Positions 9,401 through 18,299 are shown, numbered from the stretch's first letter. The stretch is DNA of 64,000 nt from Peptacetobacter sp900550335 (GCF_047528295.1 NZ_CP180001.1:2108001-2172000); one strand, 5' to 3'. A program made the numbers and translations. Notes: generated by a model not told the origin, from the letters alone.

Positions 9401-10708
9401 TATTACTCCATTTTTTATTTTTAGACATTTCATATCCTGACCACCGATATCAAGTATGAAGTCTACATCTTTATTAAAGAATTTAGCTGCTTTGTAGTGC
9501 GCTATAGTTTCTATTTCACCAAAATCTAGTTTTAATGCTCTTTTTATAAGCGCTTCTCCGTATCCCGTCGAAGTAGATGCTACTATTTTGCAGTTCTCTG
9601 GTAATAAGCTGTATATTTCTTTAACTATTTTTACAGTTGTTTTTAAAGGGTTTCCTTCATTACTAGAGTAGTATGAATATAACAATTCACCATTTTCTCC
9701 TATAAGGGTAGCCTTTGTAGTTGTAGAACCTGCATCTATCCCAAGGAAACAGTTTCCACTGTATTTATTTATATCGTATTTTTCAACGTTATTTATATTA
9801 TGTCTTTTTAAAAATTCATTATAATCCTCTTCATCTTTAAATAAAGGCTCTAATAAATTTACATTCCCATCGTCTATTGTTTTTATTGAATTTAATTTAT
9901 CTAATATTGATTTTAAAGATACTTCTTTCTCTTCCTCTGCTAATAGTGCAGCCCCTATAGCTATATAAAGCTGAGCATTTTCTGGGAATATTATATTTTC
10001 GTCATCTAAGTTTAATACATTTTTAAATGCCTGTCTTAACTCTGATAGGAAGTATAATGGCCCTCCTAAAAAAGCTACATTCCCTTCTATTTTTCTACCA
10101 CAAGATAGTACACTTACCGTCTGAACAACTACAGCGTTAAATATACTCATTGCTATGTTAGTTTTTTTAGCTCCATCGTTTATAAGCGGCTGTATATCTG
10201 TTTTAGCAAAGACACCACATCTCGATGCAATAGGATATATAGTATCATAATCCTTAGCAAGTTCATTTAGACCTGCTGCATCAGTTTTTAAAAGAGTTGC
10301 CATCTGGTCTATAAACGCTCCAGTACCACCTGCACAGATACCATTCATCCTCTGATCTATTCCCCCTGTTATGTATGTAACCTTGGCATCCTCTCCACCT
10401 AGCTCGATTACAACATCTGTTTCTGGATGGTAGTATTCTATAGATTTTGTACTAGATATAACCTCTTGAACAAATTTAACACCTAATTTTTTAGATACTC
10501 CGATTCCACCTGAACCAGTTATTATTATTTTTACAAATGCATCTCCTATTATTTCATATACATCGTTTAAAACCTCTACTATAGATTTTTTGACATCTGA
10601 ATAATGTCTCTGATATTTTTTAAATAGTATATTGTTTTCCCCGTCAAGGAGAACAATTTTAACTGTTGTCGAGCCAACATCAACACCAACCTTATATTCA
10701 CTATCCAT
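6452..10708 (-). CDS. Giant acyl-CoA dehydratase activase-related protein (two ASKHA domains plus HgdB-like region)
   Basis: I place the start at the ATG at 10708 behind AAGGAGGAAGAGC, giving 1418 residues; an upstream in-frame ATG has no ribosome binding site. Two BcrAD/BadFG ATPase domains are visible, at about 1-265 (DVGSTTVKIVL and a cysteine in NGICAGGTGAF) and 315-580 (DAGSTTTKATL and NEACSSGCGSF). These cysteines match the ligands of the [4Fe-4S] cluster that joins activator subunits. A Cys-rich DUF2229 region follows, then a C-terminal part resembling the dehydratase subunit HgdB. In the HgdC family, ATP use drives a single low-potential electron into a 2-hydroxyacyl-CoA dehydratase or related reductase. 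No dehydratase subunit genes adjoin it, so the partner and substrate are unknown; it may be self-contained. Confidence 0.85.
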   Translation of the reverse strand: MDSEYKVGVDVGSTTVKIVLLDGENNILFKKYQRHYSDVKKSIVEVLNDVYEIIGDAFVKIIITGSGGIGVSKKLGVKFVQEVISSTKSIEYYHPETDVVIELGGEDAKVTYITGGIDQRMNGICAGGTGAFIDQMATLLKTDAAGLNELAKDYDTIYPIASRCGVFAKTDIQPLINDGAKKTNIAMSIFNAVVVQTVSVLSCGRKIEGNVAFLGGPLYFLSELRQAFKNVLNLDDENIIFPENAQLYIAIGAALLAEEEKEVSLKSILDKLNSIKTIDDGNVNLLEPLFKDEEDYNEFLKRHNINNVEKYDINKYSGNCFLGIDAGSTTTKATLIGENGELLYSYYSSNEGNPLKTTVKIVKEIYSLLPENCKIVASTSTGYGEALIKRALKLDFGEIETIAHYKAAKFFNKDVDFILDIGGQDMKCLKIKNGVIESIILNEACSSGCGSFLETFAKSLSMDIKEFAKEGIYSKKPVDLGSRCTVFMNSRVKQAQKEGAEVADISAGLSYSVIKNALFKVIKMKDLNEIGEHIVVQGGTFYNDLVLRAFEKMIGKEVIRPNIAGLMGAFGAALVAKEKYNPEKPTKMLKADELDLLHVQAEVTRCKGCSNHCLLTINRFSEDEAFVSGNRCERGEALYSGVQNDAEKESINLYKYKYDRVFNYKPLSEEEAKRGEIGIPRVLNMYEDYPFWFTFFNNLGFRVVLSPRSSKKLYERGITSIASDTVCYPAKLVHGHIESLIDKGIKTIFYPCVTNENKEDNTADNYYNCPVVVSYSEVIKNNVDSIRENNITYIKPFISINDKEKLKKRMYEVLSKYYSDITVKEINEAVDKATSEEKSFKDEMREHGEKALEYLDRTGKKGIVLSGRPYHIDPEINHGMPELINSLNMAVLTEDSISHLAKVERPLRVVDQWVYHSRLYKAATFVREHDNLELVQLNSFGCGLDAVTTDQVKEILDEKDKIYTLLKIDEGNNLGAAKIRIRSLKAAMEEREANGIKSSEIEPKKIQYAKNNKITKERTILAPQMAPMQFDFIEAAMNQSGIKVEILKDYSQDIIEEGLKYVNNDACFPAIIVVGQLIHALKSGKYDLENTSVAITQTGGGCRATNYIGFLRKGLHDAGFGNIPVIALSVNGIERSGIKESMSIAMGLRLLMGVVYGDLLMKVVTRVRPYEKVKGSTNALHEKWKNKCIEALKKPKFKEFKQNVYDIVDEFDNLEIVDVKKPRVGLVGEILVKFHPIANNDLIGILEREGAEAVVPELMNFFMACAQNTIYKHKNLEGKKSTEFMGKLFIKIVERYQRVYNDALTKSKRFSGIKPIGEMAKDVERVVSSGNQTGEGWLLPAEMLELIENGVDNIICMQPFGCLPNHIIGKGVIKEMKRQFPKANIIPIDYDPSASAVNQLNRIKLMLSKAFTEIKQSK

Positions 10709-10883
10709 TGCTCTTCCTCCTTGTTTAAAATTACTCATCAACATACTCTAAAATATTGAAAACTAAACTTTTACTATGCTTTACATTTTAACACATTAAA
10801 AAAATTTTATCACGTTAAATTAATTACAATTCTCAATAATTTTTCTTATTTTTTAATCTATCTATTTTATACTATTTTATAAA

Positions 10884-10912
10884 AATAGCCTCCGTAAATG
10901 GAGGCATTTTTG
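10884..10912. terminator. Small hairpin with flanking T/A runs
   Basis: GCCTCC (10888-10893) pairs with GGAGGC (10900-10905); T-rich tracts follow on both strands. It probably acts as a back-up terminator behind the stronger hairpin at 10914-10955. Confidence 0.6.
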
Positions 10913-10913
10913 T

Positions 10914-10955
10914 TAAAAAAATAAGATAGAACCTTAGAAATCTAAGGCTCTATCT
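10914..10955 (-). terminator. Terminator of the nucleoside-recognition gene
   Basis: AGATAGA plus CCTTAGA (10924-10938) pair with TCTAAGG and TCTATCT (10941-10955), followed on the minus strand by a run of seven T. It lies 38 bases after the stop codon. Confidence 0.9.
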
Positions 10956-10993
10956 ATTAAAGTATAAACTTTTATTTACTTATCAATCTTGTA

Positions 10994-12145
10994 CTATCCT
11001 ACTAGCATGAAGATTAGATGTGCAGATATACCTGCGCAAAGACCACCGATTGTATGTGATAATATCGCTTTACTTGCTAATGGTCTAGCATCTAGTGCAT
11101 CCATCATACCTATATGAGTACTTAAGTATCCTGACCAGCACATACCCATTGCTGTGAATACTGCTATATCGTTAGGTGTTACAACACCAGTTTTTATAAA
11201 TTCTGGAACTAGTGACATTGCTGCACCAACTGCTCCTAATGAAGTTATAGGGAATGCTATAGCTTCTGCTGATTTAAATCCAAATAGAGGTTCTATTATG
11301 AATTTGATTTTTTCACCTATTAATGGTAATAACCGTATACCTTCATAAGCTGCACCTGTGTAAGTACCATCAGCTGATGGTCCGAATGTTAACATCATAA
11401 CACCTGTACAAACTATTAATACCCCTGGTATTATAGCTAAACCTAAATCAACACCAAGTTTACCACCTTCAAGCATTGCGTCTAATACTCTCTGGAATAA
11501 GTTACCTTCTCTTATTTCTCTGAATTCACCTTCATCATCTGAAGCTTCTCCAACTCTGTCATTTGCATGTTCACCATAATATTTTTTAGTCTGTATTAAC
11601 ATAAGTCTAACAGATATTATAGATCCTATTATAGCTCCTAAGTTACCTATTAATGCTGGTAACATATATTCGTCACCCTGTGCCATCATGAATGTAGTAA
11701 CTATAAGACCCATACCAAATGCTGTACCTAAGTTACAAAGAGCTGGTGTCTGATATTTTTTGAAGTACTGAGTGAATGATTTATCTTTTGCGAAAGATAT
11801 TATAGCTGGGTTATCTGATAGATAAGTAGCTACTGCTCCAGTTATACTTGCTCCAGGTAAACCATAAACTGGTTTCATTATTGGTGCGAATATCTTGTTT
11901 ATTAATGATATAACACCGAATTCTGATAATAATGCACTTAGAGCTCCTGCTAAAACTGCTAGTGCCATTATTAAGAATACTGTCTGTAGTAATAAGTCAT
12001 GAGCTGTTGCCATCATTGTTTTGAACATTAGCCCAACTCCCATTACTCTACCAATTCCACCAAATACGATTAGTAGAACTGCTAAGAATACAAATGTTTC
12101 AGTGCTGACTGCTTTTACTCTTTTTTTGCCTTCTGCTGCTTCCAT
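10994..12145 (-). CDS. Nucleoside-recognition domain membrane protein
   Basis: The start is set at 12145, where AAAGGAAGAGACAAA precedes ATG; the longer reading has no ribosome binding site. The 383-residue protein has about eight to ten hydrophobic segments, including two Gly-rich gate regions of the nucleoside-recognition (Gate) type near the middle and C terminus (GLGLAIIPG-like and FPITSLGAVGAAMS). Members are related to concentrative nucleoside carriers and to the spore proteins SpmA/SpmB, but the substrate of this subgroup is not known. A charged cytoplasmic loop lies near residues 190-215. It is a single-gene unit with its own promoter (12200-12228) and terminator. Confidence 0.75.
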   Translation of the reverse strand: MEAAEGKKRVKAVSTETFVFLAVLLIVFGGIGRVMGVGLMFKTMMATAHDLLLQTVFLIMALAVLAGALSALLSEFGVISLINKIFAPIMKPVYGLPGASITGAVATYLSDNPAIISFAKDKSFTQYFKKYQTPALCNLGTAFGMGLIVTTFMMAQGDEYMLPALIGNLGAIIGSIISVRLMLIQTKKYYGEHANDRVGEASDDEGEFREIREGNLFQRVLDAMLEGGKLGVDLGLAIIPGVLIVCTGVMMLTFGPSADGTYTGAAYEGIRLLPLIGEKIKFIIEPLFGFKSAEAIAFPITSLGAVGAAMSLVPEFIKTGVVTPNDIAVFTAMGMCWSGYLSTHIGMMDALDARPLASKAILSHTIGGLCAGISAHLIFMLVG

Positions 12146-12199
12146 TTTGTCTCTTCCTTTCTGATAATCCATATAAATTTTTATTTATTTCTTAAATAT

Positions 12200-12228
12200 A
12201 TTATACTTTCATTTTGTATATTTTGCAA
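12200..12228 (-). promoter_or_regulatory. Promoter of the nucleoside-recognition gene
   Basis: Minus-strand TTGCAA (12223-12228) and TATAAT (12200-12205) separated by 17 bases, 55 bases upstream of the start codon at 12145. Confidence 0.7.
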
Positions 12229-12759
12229 CAGAAATTGTTTAACTTTTATCATTGTAAAATTCTGTCTTTTTAGACAACTGCAAGTTTTTAACTCGTAACA
12301 TACAACTTCATGCATTTTTCATATATACATAAAATCCTTGAATTGCCTACAACAAGCGACTTTTTACATTGTTTCAAGTTGTTACTTTTTTGTATATTTT
12401 TTAAGATTTTGGTGCCTTATCATGCATTTTTCGCTTTTTATCTATAAAAAAAATATATTAATCTTTTTTTCATTTTTTAACATCAGAAAATGTTTTCTCA
12501 TATTCATTCACTATATTTATTTCATATTTTTACTATTTTAATCTTTAATATAGCTTTTATTCACTATTTTATAAGATATTTTTAAACATATTTTACTATT
12601 TTCTGTTATATGTTTTTCTTATAATTTATAATTAAACACTAACAACTACACCAACAACTTATTTTAAGAGCATATTTCTCATTATTTAACTTTTTATTAA
12701 TACTTTTTCAAGTACAAAAAAATAATTTGAATAATTTTTTCTCAATTATTCACAAAAAA
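12229..12759. other. Long AT-rich intergenic stretch
   Basis: About 530 bases between the nucleoside-recognition promoter and the gapA terminator. I see no coding frame with a ribosome binding site, no riboswitch core and no clear repeat beyond simple A/T tracts. Confidence 0.5.
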
Positions 12760-12798
12760 ATAAAAAATAACGAAACTTGCAAAGTTTCGTTATTTTTT
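12760..12798. terminator. Terminator of gapA, symmetrical
   Basis: A 13-bp perfect stem (12766-12778 / 12782-12794) with CGAAACTT arms and T runs on both sides. It lies about 100 bases after the gapA stop codon on the minus strand and could work in both directions. Confidence 0.85.
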
Positions 12799-12901
12799 TA
12801 AACCCCTATTTAACACAATCTATAAATAATGTGATATTTTTTTTACAATTTTAATTTATGATATAAAACTATACTTTATAATATAAAACTTGTTATTAAT
12901 C

Positions 12902-13915
12902 TTATAATGATTTAGCTACATATTTTACTAAATCTACTATTCTTGCTGAATATCCCCATTCATTATCATACCAAGAAAGTATTTTAAACATTTTATCTCC
13001 CATAGATAATGTAGATAATCCATCTACTATAGAAGATCTTTCATCACCTTTATAGTCTACAGATACTAGTGGCTCTTCACTGTATCCTAATATGCCCTTC
13101 ATAGAGCCTTCAGAAGCTTCTTTAAATGCTGCATTTATTTCTTCTACTGTAGCTGGTTTTTTAAGCTCACAAACTAAATCTACAAGTGATACTGTTGGAG
13201 TGGGCACTCTAAGTGCGAATCCGTTTAATTTACCTTCTAACTGTGGTAAAACTTTAGATACAGCTTTAGCTGCTCCTGTTGTAGTAGGTATTATAGATTC
13301 TCCAGCTGCTCTTGCTCTTCTTAAGTCTTTGTGAGATTTATCTAATATTCTCTGGTCATTTGTGTAAGCATGTACAGTTGTCATTAATCCTTTTTCTATA
13401 CCAAATTTGTCATCAAGAACTTTAGCAAATGGTGCTAAGCAGTTAGTAGTACATGATGCATTAGATATTATGTGATGATTTGCTGGGTCGTAATCTTCTT
13501 CATTAACACCCATAACTATTGTAACATCTTCATTTTTACCAGGTGCAGTTATTATTACTTTTTTAGCTCCAGCTTTTATATGTTTAGATGCTTTTTCTCT
13601 ATCTCTAAATATACCAGTTGATTCTACTACTATATCAACTCCTAATTCCCCCCAAGGTATATCTTCTGGATCATTGCATCTAAATATTTTTATTTCCTTA
13701 CCATTTACATTCATAACGTTTTCCCCAGCTACAGAAGCTTCCCCATTAAACTTACCGTAGCATGAATCGTATTTAAATAAATGAACTAATGTTTCTGTGT
13801 TTGCTCTAGCATTTAATGCTACTACTTCTATATCGTCCCCAAATTCAGTCTGAGCTAATCTTAAAACAGCTCTCCCTATTCTTCCAAATCCATTTAAACC
13901 TACTTTAATTGACAT
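12902..13915 (-). CDS. gapA: Glyceraldehyde-3-phosphate dehydrogenase (NAD-dependent, phosphorylating)
   Basis: The 337-residue length is standard. The Rossmann motif NGFGRIGR lies at 8-15, the catalytic ASCTTNC at 153-159 (Cys155), HAYTNDQ follows, and the C-terminal domain ends in SWYDNEWGYS. It oxidises glyceraldehyde-3-phosphate to 1,3-bisphosphoglycerate in glycolysis, in the cytoplasm. RBS AGGGAGG precedes the ATG. It stands alone with its own strong promoter (13990-14018) and terminator; the pgk-tpi-gpm genes often found next to it, and a cggR regulator, are absent from this window. Confidence 0.97.
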   Translation of the reverse strand: MSIKVGLNGFGRIGRAVLRLAQTEFGDDIEVVALNARANTETLVHLFKYDSCYGKFNGEASVAGENVMNVNGKEIKIFRCNDPEDIPWGELGVDIVVESTGIFRDREKASKHIKAGAKKVIITAPGKNEDVTIVMGVNEEDYDPANHHIISNASCTTNCLAPFAKVLDDKFGIEKGLMTTVHAYTNDQRILDKSHKDLRRARAAGESIIPTTTGAAKAVSKVLPQLEGKLNGFALRVPTPTVSLVDLVCELKKPATVEEINAAFKEASEGSMKGILGYSEEPLVSVDYKGDERSSIVDGLSTLSMGDKMFKILSWYDNEWGYSARIVDLVKYVAKSL

Positions 13916-13989
13916 TTATACGTCCTCCCTATATACAATAAAAGTTTTTAATTTAATATGTTGAATTATTATGTCTTATTACATTAATT

Positions 13990-14018
13990 AGTATACACTA
14001 TTTATCCTATTTATTCAA
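13990..14018 (-). promoter_or_regulatory. gapA promoter
   Basis: Minus-strand TTGAAT (14013-14018), 17-base spacer, TATACT (13990-13995). It leaves a leader of about 70 bases before the gapA start codon. Confidence 0.75.
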
Positions 14019-14182
14019 TATTTTTTAATGTTAATTTATTATTTATGTCCTATTGTTTTATTTATTGTATATTAATGTACATTTTTGCTTTATAAAAGGC
14101 ATTATTACATATATTTTTACAAAAAATACCACACTTTTTATAGAAATACTCAATAATTTTTTAATATTTTTAATTTAGAAAC

Positions 14183-14220
14183 AAAAAAAGAGATTTTATT
14201 TTATAATAAAACCTCTTTTG
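14183..14220 (-). terminator. Terminator of the short YitT gene
   Basis: AAAAGAG/CTCTTTT outer stem with an ATTTTATT/AATAAAA inner stem, followed by seven T on the minus strand, 75 bases after the stop codon. Confidence 0.8.
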
Positions 14221-14295
14221 TATTATAATTCATATATATTTAATCTATTAAACTATATCCGTTTAATTTGTTTTAGTAGCTTAATTACTCGTACT

Positions 14296-14937
14296 TTAAA
14301 CAGCATGCACTCCCGCTGGTACTTTTGTTTTTTCAACTTCAACTCTATTAGTTCTACCTAATCCATATATAAAGTCGATAGTTTTACCACTTATTAGAAC
14401 AGCTACTATAGAGTACACTAGCTTAACTGCTGGTATATAACTTACTGAAAGTAAAAGTACTACACCGTCTGTTATTAAGTATACTGTACTTAATTTTAAA
14501 GATGTTACTTTTGAAATTATCATTGCTAAGGCATCATCGCCTCCTGAAGCACAACCCACTCTCATCATAATTCCGCAGCCTATACCTACTGATAAACCTC
14601 CTAAAACAGCAGATGTAAACATACCCATCTGTGGAACTAACGGCCCAACAGTTTCAAATATGTCGTATAAAACTGAGAATCCTACAGATGCGCCTACTGA
14701 GTATACAAAGAATTTTTTACCAAACATTTTAAATCCCATTATTAGTAAAGCTATATCAAGGATTGCTCCTGCTATAGAAACATCAAATCCAAATATGTTT
14801 TTTAATAGTAAAATTATTCCTAATACTCCTCCTTCTGTAATACTGTTTAAATAATAGAAGTTGTAAACTCCAAATGCTAATATTGTCGATCCTATTAGTA
14901 TTAAAGATATGTCCTTTAAAGATCGCCTGTCGTACAT
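14296..14937 (-). CDS. YitT family membrane protein lacking the C-terminal DUF2179 domain
   Basis: The start is placed at 14937 after AAGGAAGGGATATT, giving 213 residues. About five to six membrane segments form the DUF161 half typical of YitT proteins, with the conserved CASGGDDALA motif after the central helices. The usual soluble DUF2179 tail of about 80 residues is absent: the protein ends soon after a short charged segment. The full-length paralogue is at 39464-40330. YitT function is unsettled; a transport role is often assumed. It is a single-gene unit with its own terminator. Confidence 0.8.
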   Translation of the reverse strand: MYDRRSLKDISLILIGSTILAFGVYNFYYLNSITEGGVLGIILLLKNIFGFDVSIAGAILDIALLIMGFKMFGKKFFVYSVGASVGFSVLYDIFETVGPLVPQMGMFTSAVLGGLSVGIGCGIMMRVGCASGGDDALAMIISKVTSLKLSTVYLITDGVVLLLSVSYIPAVKLVYSIVAVLISGKTIDFIYGLGRTNRVEVEKTKVPAGVHAV

Positions 14938-15022
14938 AATATCCCTTCCTTTTCTTTTTGTTACCACAATTATAAACAATAAAAAAAGTAAAGTAAAGCT
15001 TAATTTTTCGAATTAAAATTTT

Positions 15023-15068
15023 AGAGCTACTTGTTAAATTTCAAGCAGCTCTTTTTCGATTTTTTTAT
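15023..15068 (+). terminator. Orphan terminator-like hairpin
   Basis: AGAGCTACTTG (15023-15033) pairs with CAAGCAGCTCT (15042-15052) with one mismatch, followed on the plus strand by TTTTCGATTTTTTT. No plus-strand gene lies upstream. On the minus strand the tract after the stem is mostly A, so it is a poor terminator for the YihY gene. The remaining gap from 14938 to 15327 shows nothing else. Confidence 0.4.
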
Positions 15069-15327
15069 TTATTTTTTTAATACCTTAGCAAAAATATAGT
15101 GATTTCAATATATGCAACGTTTTCAATCTTTCATTTTGTTTTTATTAATTATGTATTTTCTTAGTATTAATAAACGAAGAGTTTTTATTAATTTTTTTTC
15201 AGTTTAGAAATACTAACCAATCGCTATTTTTTGTATTTTGTTTAGTTATACTGACTTTTATCTTTATATTAACTTAAGTTATTTTTATAAAAAATACCCT
15301 AAAACACCTTCAAAGCATTGAAATTAC

Positions 15328-16167
15328 TTACTCAGAGGCTATTTCTAATCTTCTCTTCCGTCTTCTGTATAGCCTTGCATTTATTTCGTATCCTATAACA
15401 ATCACCCAACTACTGAAATACAGCCATGTAAGTAGTACTATTATCTCCCGGAAGCTTCCATATATGGCACTATAGTTAGAAAAGTTATTAGTATAGTATG
15501 AATATAAATAAGACATAAGGAACCATCCAAAAGTTGCAAAGATTGCTCCAGGTGCTACTCTTTTTGAAGATAGATTTATATTAGGTGTATACTTATATAA
15601 TAAAGTAAACACTATTATTGTTGTAATTGTACCAACAGCATATCTGGTTATGTTCCAGAGGTTAAAGAACACCTTATCAAATCCCAAATAGCCAAATATT
15701 ACAATACCTATCTTTTCACCATAAACCAGTAATATCATAGATGTAAATATAAGTACTAAAAGCATAAGAGTAAATATCATAGATATCATCATTACTTTTA
15801 AGAAAGATCTCGTTTCTGGTGAATAAAATGCTGTATTCATGCCCTTTATAAGAGCCTTTACTGCTCTAGAAAATGTCCACATTGTCAAACCAAAGCTGAC
15901 TATCATGTAATGTGTGTTTCTCTTTTCTACAGCAGATTTTATAACCAAGTCAACAAATCCGATAGCTTTAACAGGCACAACCTGCTCTATCATATCGACA
16001 TATTTTGTAATCTGCAGAATAGGAACATAGGCTACTATAGATACTGTAAACATTAAAAATGGAAATATCGACATCGTAAGGAAAAATGCAACCTCAGCAG
16101 CCTTTGAACTCAGTCTACTGTAATTTATTTTTCCAAACAGATGATTTATTTTCTTTCTATCTAACAT
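15328..16167 (-). CDS. YihY/virulence factor BrkB family membrane protein
   Basis: GGAGAG lies seven bases before the ATG at 16167, so I prefer that start (279 residues) over the ATG five codons upstream. Six hydrophobic segments are visible, starting with the AFFLTMSIFPFLMF helix after a conserved amphipathic N terminus that includes SSKAAEVAF. It ends in a basic RRRKRR tail. This is the YihY/BrkB (formerly ribonuclease BN) layout. Members are inner membrane proteins of uncertain role. The phosphoglucomutase gene lies 49 bases upstream on the same strand, so the two may be co-transcribed. Confidence 0.85.
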   Translation of the reverse strand: MLDRKKINHLFGKINYSRLSSKAAEVAFFLTMSIFPFLMFTVSIVAYVPILQITKYVDMIEQVVPVKAIGFVDLVIKSAVEKRNTHYMIVSFGLTMWTFSRAVKALIKGMNTAFYSPETRSFLKVMMISMIFTLMLLVLIFTSMILLVYGEKIGIVIFGYLGFDKVFFNLWNITRYAVGTITTIIVFTLLYKYTPNINLSSKRVAPGAIFATFGWFLMSYLYSYYTNNFSNYSAIYGSFREIIVLLTWLYFSSWVIVIGYEINARLYRRRKRRLEIASE

Positions 16168-16216
16168 AGATGCTCTCTCCATTCAGTTTTAAACTAAATT
16201 TGTAATAAATATACAT

Positions 16217-17905
16217 CTACTTCACAGATTCCCGTATATTTAAAACAACTTTTTTTATTTTTTCTAATTTTTCTGTTGCTTTTTCTTCTGTACAATCAGA
16301 AACAGCAAAATAGAATTTTAATTTAGGCTCTGTTCCAGAAGGTCTTATCGCAAGCCAATCGCCATCTTCGAATATATATTTCAGTACATTAGCTTTTGGA
16401 TATTCCTCTACACCCTTTGCAAAATCTAGTTTTTCTTTTATATCTAATCCTTCTATTGTGTTTTCATATCTAAATTTATTTATTATTCTCTGTATTTTTT
16501 CTAAGCCATCTTTGCCCTTAAGAGTCATAGATACATTTTCTTCAATGTAGTATCCATATTTTTTATATGTATTTTGTAGGGCTTCGTATAAGCTTATTCC
16601 ATTCTTATTATAGTATGCAGCCATTTCCGCTATTAAAAGAGATGTCGATACCCCATCCTTATCTCTAACATGTGTTCCTGGCAAATATCCATAACTTTCT
16701 TCATATCCAAATATGTATTCTTTATCAACACCTTCTTCAAAGGATTTTATCTTATCACCTATAAATTTAAATCCTGTTAATACGTTTATTACCTCAACAC
16801 CGTTTTTTCTAGCTATATCAGCACCAAATTCAGAAGTAACTATTGATTTTATTATTGCAGAATTATCCTTTAAAATCCCCTTCTCTTTTCTAGACTCTAT
16901 AACGTACTGCACTAATAAACCACCAATCTGATTTCCAGTAAGCAGTTTATAATCTCCGTTTACATCTTTTACAGCAACTCCTACTCTATCACAGTCTGGA
17001 TCTGTTGCAATTAGTAAATCAGCTCCCCTTTTTCTAGCAAGCTCTATTCCTCTATTAAGTGCCTTTTTTTCTTCAGGATTTGGGTATTCTATACCAGCAA
17101 AATCTGGATCTGGTTTTTCTTCCTCAGGAACTATCTCAACATTTTCAAATCCAACTTCATTTAAAACTGCTTTTACAACCCTAGAACCTGTTCCACAAAG
17201 AGGCGTGTATATTATTTTAAAATCTTTTCCTACCTCATCGATAACATCCTGTCTTACAGTCATATTTTTTATAGTTTCTATAAAATCTCTATCCTGTTTA
17301 TCCGTTAATATTTCAATCAAATTAGATTTTTCATCTGTATATTCAGGAATAATGTTATAATCTTCAACAGAATTTACTTCTTCTGTTATCATATCGGCAT
17401 ATTTAGGCATAAACTGAGCGCCATCTTCTCCATATACCTTGTATCCATTATATTCAGATGGATTGTGGCTAGCTGTAATAACAACTCCTGCTGCACAATT
17501 TAGACTTCTAACAGCAAAAGATAACTCTGGTGTTGTTCTTAAATCTTCAAATATATATGCTTTTATATCACATGCTGCAAGTGTTTTAGCTGTTTCTAGA
17601 CAGAATTCTCTAGATTTGTGTCTATTATCATGAGCAATTACAACGCCTCTTTTAGCTGCATTTTCTACATTTTTTAGAATATATCTAGCTAATCCAAATG
17701 TAGCCCTTCTAACAGTATATATATTCATTCTATTTGTCCCAGCTGCTATAATACCTCTTAGTCCCGCTGTTCCAAATTCTAAATCTTTATAAAATCTATC
17801 CTCTATTTCTTTTTCATCATCTTTTATATTTATAAGTTCGGCCTTTGTAAAATCATCAAAGTATTTATTTCCCAGCCAATTCTCATAAACTTCATTATAC
17901 TTCAT
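16217..17905 (-). CDS. Phosphoglucomutase/phosphomannomutase (alpha-D-phosphohexomutase)
   Basis: TTTGGAGGCGATT precedes the ATG at 17905, giving 562 residues, the usual length for the PgcA-type enzymes of Firmicutes. Four domains are recognisable by their loops: the phosphoserine loop TASHNPSEYNGYKVYG (active serine at residue 146), the magnesium loop DPDCDRVGV, the sugar loop GYEESYGYL and the C-terminal phosphate loop RPSGTEPKLKFY. It interconverts glucose-1-phosphate and glucose-6-phosphate (or the mannose equivalents), feeding cell-envelope and storage sugars. The small DUF6483-like gene lies 21 bases upstream and is probably in the same operon. Confidence 0.92.
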   Translation of the reverse strand: MKYNEVYENWLGNKYFDDFTKAELINIKDDEKEIEDRFYKDLEFGTAGLRGIIAAGTNRMNIYTVRRATFGLARYILKNVENAAKRGVVIAHDNRHKSREFCLETAKTLAACDIKAYIFEDLRTTPELSFAVRSLNCAAGVVITASHNPSEYNGYKVYGEDGAQFMPKYADMITEEVNSVEDYNIIPEYTDEKSNLIEILTDKQDRDFIETIKNMTVRQDVIDEVGKDFKIIYTPLCGTGSRVVKAVLNEVGFENVEIVPEEEKPDPDFAGIEYPNPEEKKALNRGIELARKRGADLLIATDPDCDRVGVAVKDVNGDYKLLTGNQIGGLLVQYVIESRKEKGILKDNSAIIKSIVTSEFGADIARKNGVEVINVLTGFKFIGDKIKSFEEGVDKEYIFGYEESYGYLPGTHVRDKDGVSTSLLIAEMAAYYNKNGISLYEALQNTYKKYGYYIEENVSMTLKGKDGLEKIQRIINKFRYENTIEGLDIKEKLDFAKGVEEYPKANVLKYIFEDGDWLAIRPSGTEPKLKFYFAVSDCTEEKATEKLEKIKKVVLNIRESVK

Positions 17906-17926
17906 AATCGCCTCCAAAATAAATTT

Positions 17927-18277
17927 CTATTTTATACCCATTATTTCTCTAAAGTCCATTATACCTGTCGTTACTTCACTTCTATCAAAATCTGCTTCTT
18001 TTAACTCATCATCAGATTTTTCCATAACCATAGTATAAAACTCTATAGCTATATACTGTAAATTTTCTGTAGGGTTATTTTCTGCCCTATCAAAAAGAAA
18101 CTCCTCAGCTTCATTTATTTTATTTTCAAAAACCAATCTTTTTAAAGTTATAAGGAAAATCTCCTCATCTGGATTATATACAACATCCATATCTACATAA
18201 TCACTATACTTTTTACCAAGCAACATTTTTGCTATCTGTTTTTTTATAGTATTTATAACTTCATCTATTATCGGCAT
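17927..18277 (-). CDS. Small conserved protein, probably DUF6483 family
   Basis: GAGGTG lies six bases before an ATG at 18277, so the GTG three codons upstream is part of the ribosome binding site rather than the start. The 116 residues are acidic, predicted helical and without membrane segments. The central part (about 45-95) looks like a TPR-like helical pair (RLVFENKINEAEEFLF). I assign it tentatively to DUF6483, a family of unknown function in Firmicutes. It precedes the phosphoglucomutase gene by 21 bases. Confidence 0.65.
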   Translation of the reverse strand: MPIIDEVINTIKKQIAKMLLGKKYSDYVDMDVVYNPDEEIFLITLKRLVFENKINEAEEFLFDRAENNPTENLQYIAIEFYTMVMEKSDDELKEADFDRSEVTTGIMDFREIMGIK

Positions 18278-18299
18278 TTTTATCACCTCATTTTTCTAT

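Noticed and set aside
12338..12541. A 67-codon plus-strand frame in the long gap before gapA
   Set aside because: It has no ribosome binding site, is almost wholly Phe/Ile/Leu/Tyr as expected from T-rich DNA, and lies in featureless AT-rich sequence.
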